Shown: piece by piece, positions 1 to 9,161 of the stretch
How positions within the stretch are numbered: the stretch's first letter is position 1
Layout of the letters: each line of letters begins with the position of its first letter
Program-made: the position numbers and the translations under genes
Assembly: GCF_000702205.1 (NCBI RefSeq)
Contig: NZ_JNKW01000009.1
Coordinates: forward strand, 40,967 to 104,966
DNA length: 64,000 nt
Direction of reading: 5' to 3'
Source of the DNA: Lachnospira multipara LB2003
Lineage (GTDB): Bacteria; Bacillota; Clostridia; Lachnospirales; Lachnospiraceae
Notes under the pieces: generated by a model
The model's input: the letters and a program-made list of their open reading frames with translations, nothing else
What the model was told of the DNA's origin: nothing
The model's database searches: none

Positions 1-515
1 ACCTTTTCGTAGGCTGGAATAAAAGTGGATAGATACTTTAAAAGTTCTGTTTTTCCTGCATGAGGCTGTCCACCTATTACAGTACTTAAATGCGCTATAA
101 CACTATTTTCAAGTAGATTAAGTAGCTCCTCACTTATATAATTACTTTCTATTAGACTCTCATGTCCAAACCTTAATTTTTCTGGGATTTTTCTAATGGC
201 GACACTTTTTTTAGAACTTCTAGACTCGTGCCAAATTGAAATACGCAAAGTTTTTGTATTAGCTTCTAGAATAGGATGAATTCTATTAAATGGGACTTCC
301 ATAATATTAGCCAACTTGATACTTAAATTATCAACATATCGATCTGATAGTTTCTTTGAAGAAATTTTACATCCCTCACCAAGTTTTGTAATCCATAAAT
401 TATAGCCGTCCCATTCAATATCAGTTATATTTTCATCATTAATTTCATCGATTAACTCACTAAATAACTCGTTCTTCCTATTTGCTAGAACTTCTTTTAG
501 TTCTTCATTAATCAT
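1..515 (-). CDS. CpaF/TadA-family secretion ATPase, 5' part (runs off window)
   Basis: Only the N-terminal ~171 residues are inside the window; the gene continues beyond base 1. The start ATG at 515 follows AAAGAGG. The translated segment has the N-terminal pattern of CpaF-type ATPases (an acidic helix, then IEWDGYNLWI) and ends at a P-loop, GGQPHAGKTE, near residue 157. In this family the ATPase hexamer powers assembly of Tad/Flp-type pili at the inner face of the membrane. The small membrane peptide 11 bases upstream fits a pilus locus. The catalytic half is not visible, so another secretion-ATPase subfamily cannot be excluded. Confidence 0.72.
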   Translation of the reverse strand, partial: MINEELKEVLANRKNELFSELIDEINDENITDIEWDGYNLWITKLGEGCKISSKKLSDRYVDNLSIKLANIMEVPFNRIHPILEANTKTLRISIWHESRSSKKSVAIRKIPEKLRFGHESLIESNYISEELLNLLENSVIAHLSTVIGGQPHAGKTELLKYLSTFIPAYEK

Positions 516-526
516 ATAAAACCTCT

Positions 527-703
527 TTATTTTGTCTCAACTTCCACAGCATTTAGTATTTGTTGTTCGTAGGAAATATTATCTACTGCTGTCTTAGTCT
601 TAGTACTTACAATAGACACAATTGCTGCTGTTAAAATAGTTGCAGCCAAAACTCCTGCCAAGGCAATAATAACCTTACCGTAATGTTCAATTATTTCATG
701 CAT
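527..703 (-). CDS. Small single-pass membrane peptide, possible Flp-like pilin
   Basis: A 58-residue protein with a strong AAGGAG site 7 bases before ATG at 703. Residues ~10-33 form one hydrophobic helix, followed by a polar tail rich in Thr, Glu and Gln. Its stop lies 11 bases before the CpaF-like gene, so the two are probably cotranscribed. Tad loci of Lachnospiraceae often carry a short Flp1-like or helper membrane peptide next to the ATPase. I see no prepilin cleavage motif, so the pilin assignment is positional inference only. Confidence 0.55.
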   Translation of the reverse strand: MHEIIEHYGKVIIALAGVLAATILTAAIVSIVSTKTKTAVDNISYEQQILNAVEVETK

Positions 704-856
704 ATAATTTCTCCTTTTGTATAAAAAATAAAAATTGGGAACATAGGTTTAAGAATTAACCTTAAGAAAAAAGATTAGAAAAGCTTTTCTAAAAGAAATG
801 TTATCATACGATTAATTTAAAGTAAAGATAAAAAAATAATTAGTCCTATTAATTCA

Positions 857-886
857 TAAAAAAATAAGGGGCACCTAAGTGCCCCT
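857..886 (-). terminator. Rho-independent terminator of the pectate lyase gene
   Basis: An 8-bp perfect stem (AGGGGCAC / GTGCCCCT, loop CTAA at 875-878) is followed on the minus strand by a long T-rich tract. It lies 40 bases after the stop of the large lyase gene. The rest of 704-856 is AT-rich and holds no gene I can support. Confidence 0.85.
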
Positions 887-925
887 CATAATTTGGAAGT
901 CTATGATTATAAGATAAAACCATAT

Positions 926-3900
926 TTAATTGAGTTCCTTAGATCTCTTTCCTAGTAAAAGAAGCGCCATTCCTGAACTAAGAACTAAGATACTAATAGG
1001 TATAATTGGACTTGCATCTGCAGTCTTTGTTGTGTCTGCTGCTACTGTGCTAGCATCTGTCTTTGTATTTGTATCTACTGTATTTGAAACACTAGCATTA
1101 TCTGCTGCAACTTCTCCTTCTTCTTTAGCATCTGAAGGAATTGTTGTGTTATCTGTGTTTCCTGCATTTCCTGTGTTATCTTTATTATCTGTGTTTCCTG
1201 TATTTCCTGCATCTTCCTTATTATCATCAGGATTTGTAGCAGTATTGTTAAGAACAAAGCTTGTTGTTGCATCGCCATCAGTAGAGCCTACTACAATTAC
1301 GTGATTTCCCATTTCAAGTGCTTTTAAATAATCAGCATTTACTGTAACAATTGTTGAACCGCTCTCAACTGTATAATCCTTAGCATCAAGCTTTATACCA
1401 TCAATTGATACATAGTCAAATTTAGCAAAATCAGCTTCTGATCTAACTGTTAAACTATCGCCTAGATTAATAGTTTGATTTGCACCATCTATAATCTGAT
1501 ATGTAACTCTATCTGACTTAAATTCAGGATAAAGTGATTTAGCATTATCTGATGTTACATCAAGCTTAGCACCTGTTCCAGCTGCTGCATTACTTGTTAA
1601 TACAAGTAAACCATGCATATTAATTGTTCCGTCTTCATTTCTTGTTGGAAGAACAGAAGTGTCTGTTGATTCAAACCAATCATCACTAACTACAACACCC
1701 TTATTATTATGAGCACTCTCACCATCAAAGATATAGTTAGTATCTGTTACAAGTGAAAATGGAATTAAATCTGAAGTTGTTGTATTAGCTGTTGTTGTTA
1801 CTGAAATAAGACCCTTTACATCCCATTCCTTAAGTAAGCTAGCCTTTGTGTTAAGACCAACATTGTAATAAGAGTCATCTCCTAGGGCATTGCCATATGA
1901 TGTACAGTTAAATACCTTACAATCAGGACAACTATTAGATGTTATACCCTTACCATTATTAGCAAATGTTACTGAATTAATTAGTTCGTGACCACCCTTC
2001 ATGTAAGAGCCACCAAGCTTAAATCCGTTACCTTCACCAAATACATATCCTGGAGCTGTTGTATCATCAGTTGTTAACCAGCCATTATTATAGGCTACAC
2101 AGTTAATAATCTGAACCATACCTATTTCACCAGAAATAGTCTTAGCAAATAAATCCCAACCATCATCGATGTTGTTATGTCCAATACAACCATAGAACAC
2201 ATTACCAACACCTGATGTTAACTTAGCTGCAAAACCATCTGCATCGTTTCTTCCGCTATCACAGTTATCAAATGATTCGCAGTTCTTTACTAAATTATAT
2301 GAAGGCCATAATAAGCCACTCATACCAGCTTCTCTTTCAGCACCATCATTTCGACTAATCTGAATTCCTGTATTTCCTGAGCCTTCTACTGTACACATTT
2401 CGATTGTGTTATAGTTACCACCAATCTGGATTCCTACAGCAGATGGCTTATGAACATAAATTCCATAAATATCCCAATAGCAACCTGTTAAGCTAATTCC
2501 CATTCCTTCAAAAATAACTTTATTTGGTGTTTCAGCTACTAACTTAATATGAGCATCTTTTGTACCTGAGTTACTTCTTGCAATTTTTAACTGATTGCCC
2601 TTATAGCTACCATTTAATAACAAGATATACTGACCAGGCTGTGCATAATTAACAGCTGTCTGTACATCTAATGGATCATCTTTAGTACCTGTGGCACTAG
2701 ACTTACCATCTGGTGATACATAAAGAATATCATTTACATTACCAACAGTCTTATAATTTACTGTAATCTGACCCTGTAATACATCATATGATGTAAGGTC
2801 CTGATTTGCATCTGGTGTAAACTCATACTTAATAGGATTTGATGCTCCTGTAAGTGTTACATTAGTTCTTAAAACTTCATTTGCATCTAAATGACCTTCA
2901 TAAGCCACACTTCCATCTACGTTAAAGACCTTTACGTTACCAGAAACTGTAGGTGAATAAATAAATTCGTAATCCTTTACTGCAGAGATATTTGTTGAAT
3001 ATACTCTAGCACTTGGATTTATTTTTTCTGCTTCCTTACCCTGGCCAACACCTGTTGAACTAGATGTTGTAAATTTAATATCACTAATCTTTACAGATAC
3101 CTTTCTAGCTACAAAAACACCTACTGTAATTGAGCCATCTTCCTGAACTGAAAGGCATGAAAGATCTGAATTAGATAATTTTACACCATTTACATATGAT
3201 TCCCATGCATCATTTGTCTTTTTTAATGTAAAGTTATATGTCTTACCAACACTAAAATCTACTTTCTCACCATTAGCTTTATTCTGAATTGTGTTACGAG
3301 TTACACCATCATAGCTTGTTGTATCAGTAGATGTATATCCTGTAATTATTCTCTGACCAATAAACTGTCCCTTGCTTGAATACATCTGTGTTGAAACTGA
3401 ATTAAAATATTTATGAACATAATCTGGTGCTCCAAAGAAGTTATATCCAGCCATATCACAAGCAATAATACCAAAACCTGTCTGGTTATCTGGTGTTAAA
3501 GATGTATCTGTAATTTCAAAATTAGCTGAAAGTTCGAAGTTTTCCTCATTAGGATTTACTGTTGTATAGTAATACTGAAATCCTTCCTCACCATCAGAAA
3601 TCTTACCATTACTTGCACCCTTAATTTCAATGTTTCCTGTTGTATTAGACACATCACAAACATTTCCTACATGGCCAATCTTAGTTTCTGCCTCATCCTT
3701 TGAAGAAATATTAATGCTTGTTACATCTCCATTCTTGTCAGTAATTACAGCATTAGTTTCCTGTGCAGAACCAATTGTTGCTATATTCCATGTTCTAAAT
3801 TCAGTGTTCTTAACCTCAACACCTGATTTTACATATTCAGCAACATATCCGTCAGAATTTCTTGTTGCTAATACCTTAAAATCATAACTACCAGCAGGGA

Positions 3901-4999
3901 GACTTACTTTAGCGTTAGCATTTTCTGTCTTAACTAAGCTAACAAAATCTGATGAATCTGCACTTTTTGCTAATAATTCATAGCTATCAGCATCCTCTAA
4001 ATTCATCCAGTCAACTGACACAGTTCCATCTCCATTAGAAATAACTGATTCAATAACTGGCTGCTTAACTGCTAAAACATAGCCAGTTTTTACAAATTCA
4101 TTAGAATATTTAACTGCCTCTCCACTACGTTGTGCAGCTACCACTGCCTTATAGTTTCCACTCCAAAGAGGTGTAAATCTTGCGCTCTTAGTTGTATTAT
4201 TCTTAATTGCTACTGTATCCACTTCATAATATGTACCATTAGATTCATAATAAAGTGTTACCTGTAAATTATCTGCACCAACTAGCTTATCTACAGTACC
4301 CTCAAAATTAACAACTAAATCCATTCCATCTTCATCAATGCCTGTAACATATGGTGCCTCTACTTCATCCCAAGGTGTCTGCTTAGCATCTGAAACTGGA
4401 TTGTATGTTACCTGCCAAATTTGAGCTGTTGCTCCTGCTAAATAAGCATAATATGTCTTTCCTTCCTCTACACTAAATTCCACTGACTCAAATGCTGAAG
4501 AAGTTCCTGTATTCTCAAATTTTGTAGCAATATTTCCATCTGAGTCAACAACATAAAATGTCTTACCCTTACCAATCTTAGCATCAATACAAACACTTCC
4601 TTTGGCTGTTGCCTTATATTCTAAATAGCAACCACCATCAGGTATTGTACCAGTTGCATTCTTTCCATTGGTACTTGCTTTAGCAGAACCTGCCTTAGCG
4701 TTCTCTCCTATTGCAGAAAAACCATCTGCAAAGGTCTTATCATCTGTTGCTGTATTACTAGACCAGCCCTCTCCTCGTAAAACAAGATTAGAATCTGAAT
4801 CCACACCTACCGTTGCAAGTAAATCCTGTGATGTCCATGTGAGTTTAGATTCCTTAGTATCAGTTGTTGCTGCCACTGCTGTTATTGGTGATAAAGCACC
4901 TATGTAGCCAATGCTTGGATACATACTTGTCACCATAAGAGCGGACATTAAAGAAGCGGCAACCCTTACTGCTTTGTACTTCTTTTTGTTTCTTGACAT
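926..4999 (-). CDS. Large modular cell-surface pectate lyase, PL9-like
   Basis: 1357 residues. A signal peptide (~1-43) precedes a lectin-like domain (~45-205), two fibronectin/Ig-like domains (~210-400), a concanavalin-like module (~403-651), a linker domain (~655-750) and a right-handed beta-helix from ~755 to ~1150. The helix carries the PL9 signature (ADGFAAK near residue 919, then NIDDGWDLF). An X2-type Ig module follows (~1165-1256), then a Thr/Asn/Asp-rich linker and a C-terminal hydrophobic segment with a basic tail (~1327-1357). PL9 enzymes cleave polygalacturonate by beta-elimination using calcium and a lysine base. The C-terminus resembles sortase signals but reads KTADASP rather than LPxTG, so the mode of anchoring is open. 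It has its own terminator and a structured leader, so it is probably monocistronic. Signals favour a plant-pectin degrader. Confidence 0.88.
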   Translation of the reverse strand: MSRNKKKYKAVRVAASLMSALMVTSMYPSIGYIGALSPITAVAATTDTKESKLTWTSQDLLATVGVDSDSNLVLRGEGWSSNTATDDKTFADGFSAIGENAKAGSAKASTNGKNATGTIPDGGCYLEYKATAKGSVCIDAKIGKGKTFYVVDSDGNIATKFENTGTSSAFESVEFSVEEGKTYYAYLAGATAQIWQVTYNPVSDAKQTPWDEVEAPYVTGIDEDGMDLVVNFEGTVDKLVGADNLQVTLYYESNGTYYEVDTVAIKNNTTKSARFTPLWSGNYKAVVAAQRSGEAVKYSNEFVKTGYVLAVKQPVIESVISNGDGTVSVDWMNLEDADSYELLAKSADSSDFVSLVKTENANAKVSLPAGSYDFKVLATRNSDGYVAEYVKSGVEVKNTEFRTWNIATIGSAQETNAVITDKNGDVTSINISSKDEAETKIGHVGNVCDVSNTTGNIEIKGASNGKISDGEEGFQYYYTTVNPNEENFELSANFEITDTSLTPDNQTGFGIIACDMAGYNFFGAPDYVHKYFNSVSTQMYSSKGQFIGQRIITGYTSTDTTSYDGVTRNTIQNKANGEKVDFSVGKTYNFTLKKTNDAWESYVNGVKLSNSDLSCLSVQEDGSITVGVFVARKVSVKISDIKFTTSSSTGVGQGKEAEKINPSARVYSTNISAVKDYEFIYSPTVSGNVKVFNVDGSVAYEGHLDANEVLRTNVTLTGASNPIKYEFTPDANQDLTSYDVLQGQITVNYKTVGNVNDILYVSPDGKSSATGTKDDPLDVQTAVNYAQPGQYILLLNGSYKGNQLKIARSNSGTKDAHIKLVAETPNKVIFEGMGISLTGCYWDIYGIYVHKPSAVGIQIGGNYNTIEMCTVEGSGNTGIQISRNDGAEREAGMSGLLWPSYNLVKNCESFDNCDSGRNDADGFAAKLTSGVGNVFYGCIGHNNIDDGWDLFAKTISGEIGMVQIINCVAYNNGWLTTDDTTAPGYVFGEGNGFKLGGSYMKGGHELINSVTFANNGKGITSNSCPDCKVFNCTSYGNALGDDSYYNVGLNTKASLLKEWDVKGLISVTTTANTTTSDLIPFSLVTDTNYIFDGESAHNNKGVVVSDDWFESTDTSVLPTRNEDGTINMHGLLVLTSNAAAGTGAKLDVTSDNAKSLYPEFKSDRVTYQIIDGANQTINLGDSLTVRSEADFAKFDYVSIDGIKLDAKDYTVESGSTIVTVNADYLKALEMGNHVIVVGSTDGDATTSFVLNNTATNPDDNKEDAGNTGNTDNKDNTGNAGNTDNTTIPSDAKEEGEVAADNASVSNTVDTNTKTDASTVAADTTKTADASPIIPISILVLSSGMALLLLGKRSKELN

Positions 5000-5040
5000 A
5001 AATTACCTCCCTAATATTTTAGTCAAATTCTACAAAAATT

Positions 5041-5126
5041 TTAAAAAATATATCTAGCGGTGTTTAAAAGCTTTATGTAATGCCACCCCATTTATAATAT
5101 TCGCTCCATAAACACCTTACTAGATA
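5041..5126 (-). promoter_or_regulatory. Structured 5' leader with terminator-like hairpin before the pectate lyase gene
   Basis: On the minus strand, arms 5109-5126 (TATCTAG, 3-nt bulge, GGTGTTTA) and 5051-5066 (TAAACACC, 1-nt bulge, CTAGATA) can form a 15-bp stem around a 42-nt loop. A U-rich run (5042-5050) follows at once. A TATAAT box at 5161-5166 would start a leader of ~150 nt. The hairpin sits between this promoter and the gene, as an attenuator or riboswitch expression platform would. It matches no riboswitch class I recognise. The -35 element is poor. Confidence 0.45.
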
Positions 5127-5295
5127 AATTAACCAAGGAATACATTTCCCCGACATAAATATTATACATTTTGCACATAAACAGTCTCCACCCACTTTAA
5201 TGGGGGTATTTTTAGCAATAATCGGTCTTAGGCAAATTTACCATTAATCCTTTTTTGAAAAGATTTTAATAGTGCATTATTACCTATAAAAAAAA

Positions 5296-5319
5296 GAGCC
5301 AATGATTTACATTAGCCCC
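5296..5319 (-). terminator. Terminator of the small lipoprotein gene
   Basis: The minus-strand transcript can pair GGGGCTAATG with a partner arm through one wobble and one mismatch around a short loop. It is followed by eight T residues. It lies ~27 bases after the stop at 5346. Confidence 0.7.
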
Positions 5320-5345
5320 TTAAAAATTATATACATTATTCCTTA

Positions 5346-5681
5346 TTACTTCTGCTTTGTAAGTTCAATAACTTCATTAGTCTCATCTGTAATAGTTAAT
5401 TTATTCTTTGAAATCTTGTACTGATACTTATCTTCTTCAGTCTGTCCAAGTAAAGTCATCTTAATTGTGATTTCATCATCTTTAACTTCGTATTCAAATG
5501 GAATTGAAACTCCGCTTAAATCAAGTGAGCCCTTACCATCTTTTTCAAATACGAATGTGTAAGAAATATCATCCTCAGATCCTGACCATGTTCCCACTAA
5601 TGAGTTTCCTTTACATGCAACTAAAGCAAAAAGCATTACTGTGCAAAAACTCATTGCAAAAATCTTCTTTAACTTATTCAT
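5346..5681 (-). CDS. Small lipoprotein, DUF5640-like
   Basis: 111 residues from ATG 5681, chosen because GGAGG lies 6 bases upstream; an in-frame ATG 14 codons earlier has no such site. Residues 1-22 form a lipoprotein signal with lipobox LVAC. The mature part begins with LVGTWSG and consists of short beta-strands, as in small lipocalin-like domains that begin NxLxGTW (DUF5640 family). It would sit on the outer face of the membrane. The function is unknown. It has its own terminator and lies downstream of the ddl paralogue in the same direction. Confidence 0.7.
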   Translation of the reverse strand: MNKLKKIFAMSFCTVMLFALVACKGNSLVGTWSGSEDDISYTFVFEKDGKGSLDLSGVSIPFEYEVKDDEITIKMTLLGQTEEDKYQYKISKNKLTITDETNEVIELTKQK

Positions 5682-5749
5682 CTTTATCCTCCAATAAATT
5701 TTTTGACATGCTTTAATATACATATTTTTTTCTATCTTGTCTAGGATTT

Positions 5750-6787
5750 TTACACATATCTTCTTGTCATTTTAATAATTCTACTTATTAATTCATCATA
5801 ATGTATTCCATCTGCTGCCGCTATATTAGGGAAAACACTGGTATCTAACATATTAGGAAGACTATTTACTTCTAGAAGATAAATATCTCCTTCTTCACTC
5901 ATTATTAAATCTGCCTTAGCATAATGTTCAATTCCAAGAATATCACAAGCTTTCTCCACAATTCTCTTCATTTTTCTTGTGGTATCCTCATCTAGTTTTG
6001 CAGGACACACCTTTTCATTTTCCAAATCTGGATCCCATTTGTTCTTATGGGAATTAAAGCCTGTGTTGCCAGTATATTTTATTTCCATAATGGAAAGAGC
6101 CTTACCTTCAAGGAAACCAACAGCAAATTCACGGCCCTTAATATACTCTTCAACAATAATATTATCATCAAGAGCAAAGGCATCCCCAATAGCTCTTTGG
6201 AATTCCTCATCGTTATTTACAATAGAAACTCCAATGCTTGAGCCTGACATACTTGGCTTAACCACACAAGGAAATGGTACATATTCAGCCCTATGACCCT
6301 TCTTTAAGGTAAAGCCCTTAGGCATAACCACTCCACCTGGAACAAGAACTTTCTTACTTAAACTCTTATCAAGAGATAAAAGACAACTCATCTGACCAGA
6401 GCCTGTATAGTTAATATCATATAAATCAAAGACACTTTGTAGATGGCCATCTTCACCAACCTTGCCACTTACACATATAAAGCATAAATCAGCCTGCATG
6501 CATAACTCAATAACATTTTTGCCAAATATTCCCTGTCTGTATTTTTTTCTCTTTTCTACTTCATCTTTAACAGTTGCAGTCTTATTTTTAAGTATTATTA
6601 CTTCGTCAAGCAAGCTGTTATTCTCTGTAAAAAAATTATCTACTCTTGAATCATCAATTCCATAAAGCAAGTCAAGAATATTAGCATTATGCCCCTGTCT
6701 TCTTAAAGATTGACAGATATTTTGTGCATTTAACAAAGAAATGTCTCGTTCACTACTAACTCCACCAGATAAAACAACAATATTCAT
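5750..6787 (-). CDS. Divergent D-alanine-D-alanine ligase paralogue
   Basis: 345 residues, an ATP-grasp protein clearly related to the second ligase at 17439-18464. It keeps the N-terminal Glu (SSERDIS), the SSIGVS loop and the GEDG element. It departs from working Ddl at positions that bind substrate: the usual LHG before GEDG reads VSGKV; the usual R in GRVD is K (AKAD); NTLPGMT reads NSLPNML; and the omega-loop Tyr aligns with Trp (NKW). From family knowledge the Arg and the Gly of that last motif contact the dipeptide intermediate. It may have changed specificity or lost activity. It follows citrate synthase with a 76-base gap holding a short repeat. Confidence 0.78.
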   Translation of the reverse strand: MNIVVLSGGVSSERDISLLNAQNICQSLRRQGHNANILDLLYGIDDSRVDNFFTENNSLLDEVIILKNKTATVKDEVEKRKKYRQGIFGKNVIELCMQADLCFICVSGKVGEDGHLQSVFDLYDINYTGSGQMSCLLSLDKSLSKKVLVPGGVVMPKGFTLKKGHRAEYVPFPCVVKPSMSGSSIGVSIVNNDEEFQRAIGDAFALDDNIIVEEYIKGREFAVGFLEGKALSIMEIKYTGNTGFNSHKNKWDPDLENEKVCPAKLDEDTTRKMKRIVEKACDILGIEHYAKADLIMSEEGDIYLLEVNSLPNMLDTSVFPNIAAADGIHYDELISRIIKMTRRYV

Positions 6788-6818
6788 ATTCCACCTCTAC
6801 TTTTATAAATATTTATTG

Positions 6819-6863
6819 TGTCCTTTTTGTTCAATGTAACTAGTTAAATGTCCTTTTTGTTCA
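6819..6863. repeat. 15-bp direct repeat, two copies 30 bp apart
   Basis: TGTCCTTTTTGTTCA occurs at 6819-6833 and exactly again at 6849-6863, in the gap between citrate synthase and the ddl paralogue. It abuts the citrate synthase stop codon. No function is evident. Confidence 0.75.
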
Positions 6864-8237
6864 CTATCTATCTTTTAAAGGAATATATTCCCTTCTATCC
6901 TGTACATTCATATAAGCAGGTCTAATAATTTTACCACAGTTAATTAATTCCTCGATTCTATGAGCACTCCATCCAGATATTCTTGCAATAGCAAAAATAG
7001 GTGTGTAAAGTTCCATAGGAAGTCCAAGCATTTTATATGCAAAACCGGAATAAAAATCCACGTTAGCTGAAACACCCTTATAGATTTTACGTTCCTTAGC
7101 AATTAATTCAGCTGCAATTCTTTCAACATTAGTCATTAAACGATACTCATCTTCTTTACCTTTTTGCTTTGAAAGCTTCTCTACATAACCCTTAAAAGCT
7201 CTAGCTCTTGGATCTGAAAGGGAATAAACTGCATGTCCCATACCATAAATAAGTCCAGTTTTATCAAAAGCTTTTTTATGAAGAATTTCGTCAAGATAAC
7301 TTGTTAATTCATCCTCATCTTCCCAGTTTTTAACATGTTCTTTAATATCTTCAAACATCTTAACAACCTTTATATTAGCTCCACCATGTCTTGGACCCTT
7401 TAAAGAACCAAGGGAAGAAACCACAGCAGAATATGTATCTGTACCTGATGATGTAACAACATGAGTTGTAAAAGTAGAATTATTACCACCACCATGTTCT
7501 GCGTGAAGAACTAATGCCACATCAAGTAATTGTGCCTCAAGCTTAGTATATTCGCTATCCGGTCTTAATAGATGAAGTATGTTTTCTGCAGTTGATAGGT
7601 CAGGTCTAGGCTCGTGAATAATTAAGCTGCCTCCAAAAGTTGACTGCTTATAGGCCTGATAACTATACACTGCAAGCAATGGAAATTCTGATATAAGCTG
7701 CATACTTTGCCTAACCACATTAGGAATTGAGACATCATCTGCCCTAGAATCATATGAATATAGCATAAGTACACTTCTTGCAAGGGCATTCATTATATCC
7801 TTGCTTGGTTTTTTCATAATAATATCTCTAACAAAGTTTGGAGGAATCTGTCTATAATCTCCAAGCATAGCTGTAAAGCGCTCTAATTGCTTTTGATTAG
7901 GTAATTCTCCAAACATAAGTAAATATGTTGCCTCTTCAAAACCAAATCTTTTCTCACTTGTAATTCCAGCTATGAGATTTTCAACATCAATGCCTCTATA
8001 ATAAAGCTTTCCATCACAAGGATGTGAAACTCCATCTTTATCTGTATAACTAGCAACTATTTCGCTGATTTCTGTAAGACCTGTAAGTACACCCTTACCA
8101 TTTAAATCTCTAAGTCCTCTTTTAACCTGATATTTTTCATAAAGTGGTTCCTGTATCTTATTATTATTTCTTGCTTTTGTGGCCAAGTCCTTTATATCCT
8201 GCGTAATTTGTGAAAAATTCTTTTCCGTAACTTCCAT
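6864..8237 (-). CDS. gltA: Citrate synthase
   Basis: 457 residues, the usual length of the clostridial citrate/2-methylcitrate synthase group. The ATG at 8237 follows GGAGGG. The catalytic trio is visible: His in LHAEHGGGNNS, His in MGHAVYSLSDPRA, and Asp in NVDFYSGF. It condenses oxaloacetate and acetyl-CoA in the cytoplasm, feeding 2-oxoglutarate and glutamate synthesis. No aconitase or isocitrate dehydrogenase gene is near. A methylcitrate role is possible but nothing nearby supports it. It starts 18 bases after the DUF1653 gene, so the two are probably cotranscribed. Confidence 0.92.
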   Translation of the reverse strand: MEVTEKNFSQITQDIKDLATKARNNNKIQEPLYEKYQVKRGLRDLNGKGVLTGLTEISEIVASYTDKDGVSHPCDGKLYYRGIDVENLIAGITSEKRFGFEEATYLLMFGELPNQKQLERFTAMLGDYRQIPPNFVRDIIMKKPSKDIMNALARSVLMLYSYDSRADDVSIPNVVRQSMQLISEFPLLAVYSYQAYKQSTFGGSLIIHEPRPDLSTAENILHLLRPDSEYTKLEAQLLDVALVLHAEHGGGNNSTFTTHVVTSSGTDTYSAVVSSLGSLKGPRHGGANIKVVKMFEDIKEHVKNWEDEDELTSYLDEILHKKAFDKTGLIYGMGHAVYSLSDPRARAFKGYVEKLSKQKGKEDEYRLMTNVERIAAELIAKERKIYKGVSANVDFYSGFAYKMLGLPMELYTPIFAIARISGWSAHRIEELINCGKIIRPAYMNVQDRREYIPLKDR

Positions 8238-8255
8238 TAGTTGCCCTCCAGTTTT

Positions 8256-8855
8256 CTATCTCCTTAACCTTGCTCCTTCATACTTAGTATGTGCCTCAAG
8301 CACTGACTTTAATGATTTAAACCTTGTATTTAAATCCCCCTTATCTACTACAATATCAAGGGATTCAGCAAAAAGATCAATTAAGTCATCATTAATATTG
8401 CTTCTAAGTAGTAATAATGCATCTAATTTGTCTTCATATTCCTTAGAATCAAGGAATCTCTCAACTAATTCTCCAACACGCTTAGTATTAGATACAAGTA
8501 AATTATCCTCTCTAGCTTCGCTATTTGCACTAGTTTCATTGGCTATATAATCTGTATTTCCTGCATTTGCACTAGTTTTACTAGCTGTGTCTTCTTCTAT
8601 ATCAGATACATTCCCCTCTGCATCAATATCTACCAATGTAAATCTATATTTTGCCTTAACTTCTGGGTATTTTTTGTGATCGACTTCACTAAGAAACATG
8701 TCTATCGGTCTTACATATAGCTTAAAATCACCATATAATGCCTGATATAACACAAGAGCTTCCTTTGTTTCTGAGTGATAAACCACATCAATTGCCTTGT
8801 ATAATTTATTTTTAAAATGTTTATAAAATCCGCCTTTTACTAATTCTCTAGCCAT
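8256..8855 (-). CDS. DUF1653-domain protein
   Basis: 199 residues from ATG 8855, which has GGGAGG 7 bases upstream; a longer frame beginning 12 codons earlier lacks a site. Residues ~1-65 are a DUF1653 domain (HFKNKLYKAIDVVYHSETKE, then LYGDFKLYVRPIDMF). A polar Thr/Asn/Glu linker follows (~85-125), then a helical tail of ~70 residues. The domain is common in small bacterial proteins of unknown biochemical role. It precedes citrate synthase on the same strand. Confidence 0.75.
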   Translation of the reverse strand: MARELVKGGFYKHFKNKLYKAIDVVYHSETKEALVLYQALYGDFKLYVRPIDMFLSEVDHKKYPEVKAKYRFTLVDIDAEGNVSDIEEDTASKTSANAGNTDYIANETSANSEAREDNLLVSNTKRVGELVERFLDSKEYEDKLDALLLLRSNINDDLIDLFAESLDIVVDKGDLNTRFKSLKSVLEAHTKYEGARLRR

Positions 8856-9161
8856 TTTTATTCCTCCCGAAAATGAATATAGTAATTTCAATCAGATAAA
8901 TTTTTAGTTGTCAAAAAACCGATTATGAATTAAATATATTTTACTATAAAATATACATATTTACAAATAGATAGATAGAATTCAAAAAAATGAGACAAAT
9001 ACGCATAAAAAAAGAGCTTCATTAACTTCATATGGATTTGACAAATGAAATGCGTTTTGGAATTTGTTTTGAAATTCACTGAACAACATCCCCGTATGAA
9101 GTGTAACTCGTCCTAATTTTATCTTCATGTAATACGCCCTCACTTTCTTTAGAATCATTAA
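8856..9161. other. Intergenic stretch without a recognised gene
   Basis: AT-rich. It holds short tandem GATA units (TAGATAGATAG) near 8968, and a small separated inverted pair (ACGCAT near 9001, ATGCGT near 9050) that could be remnant element ends. No promoter, RNA or gene is supported. Confidence 0.4.

Noticed and set aside
1075..1278. Alternative small frames inside the lyase gene
   Set aside because: They are shadows of the low-complexity Asn/Thr linker of the lyase and have no ribosome sites.
6864..8237. 2-methylcitrate synthase
   Set aside because: No prpB/prpD genes are nearby; the sequence fits either, so the commoner citrate synthase is kept.
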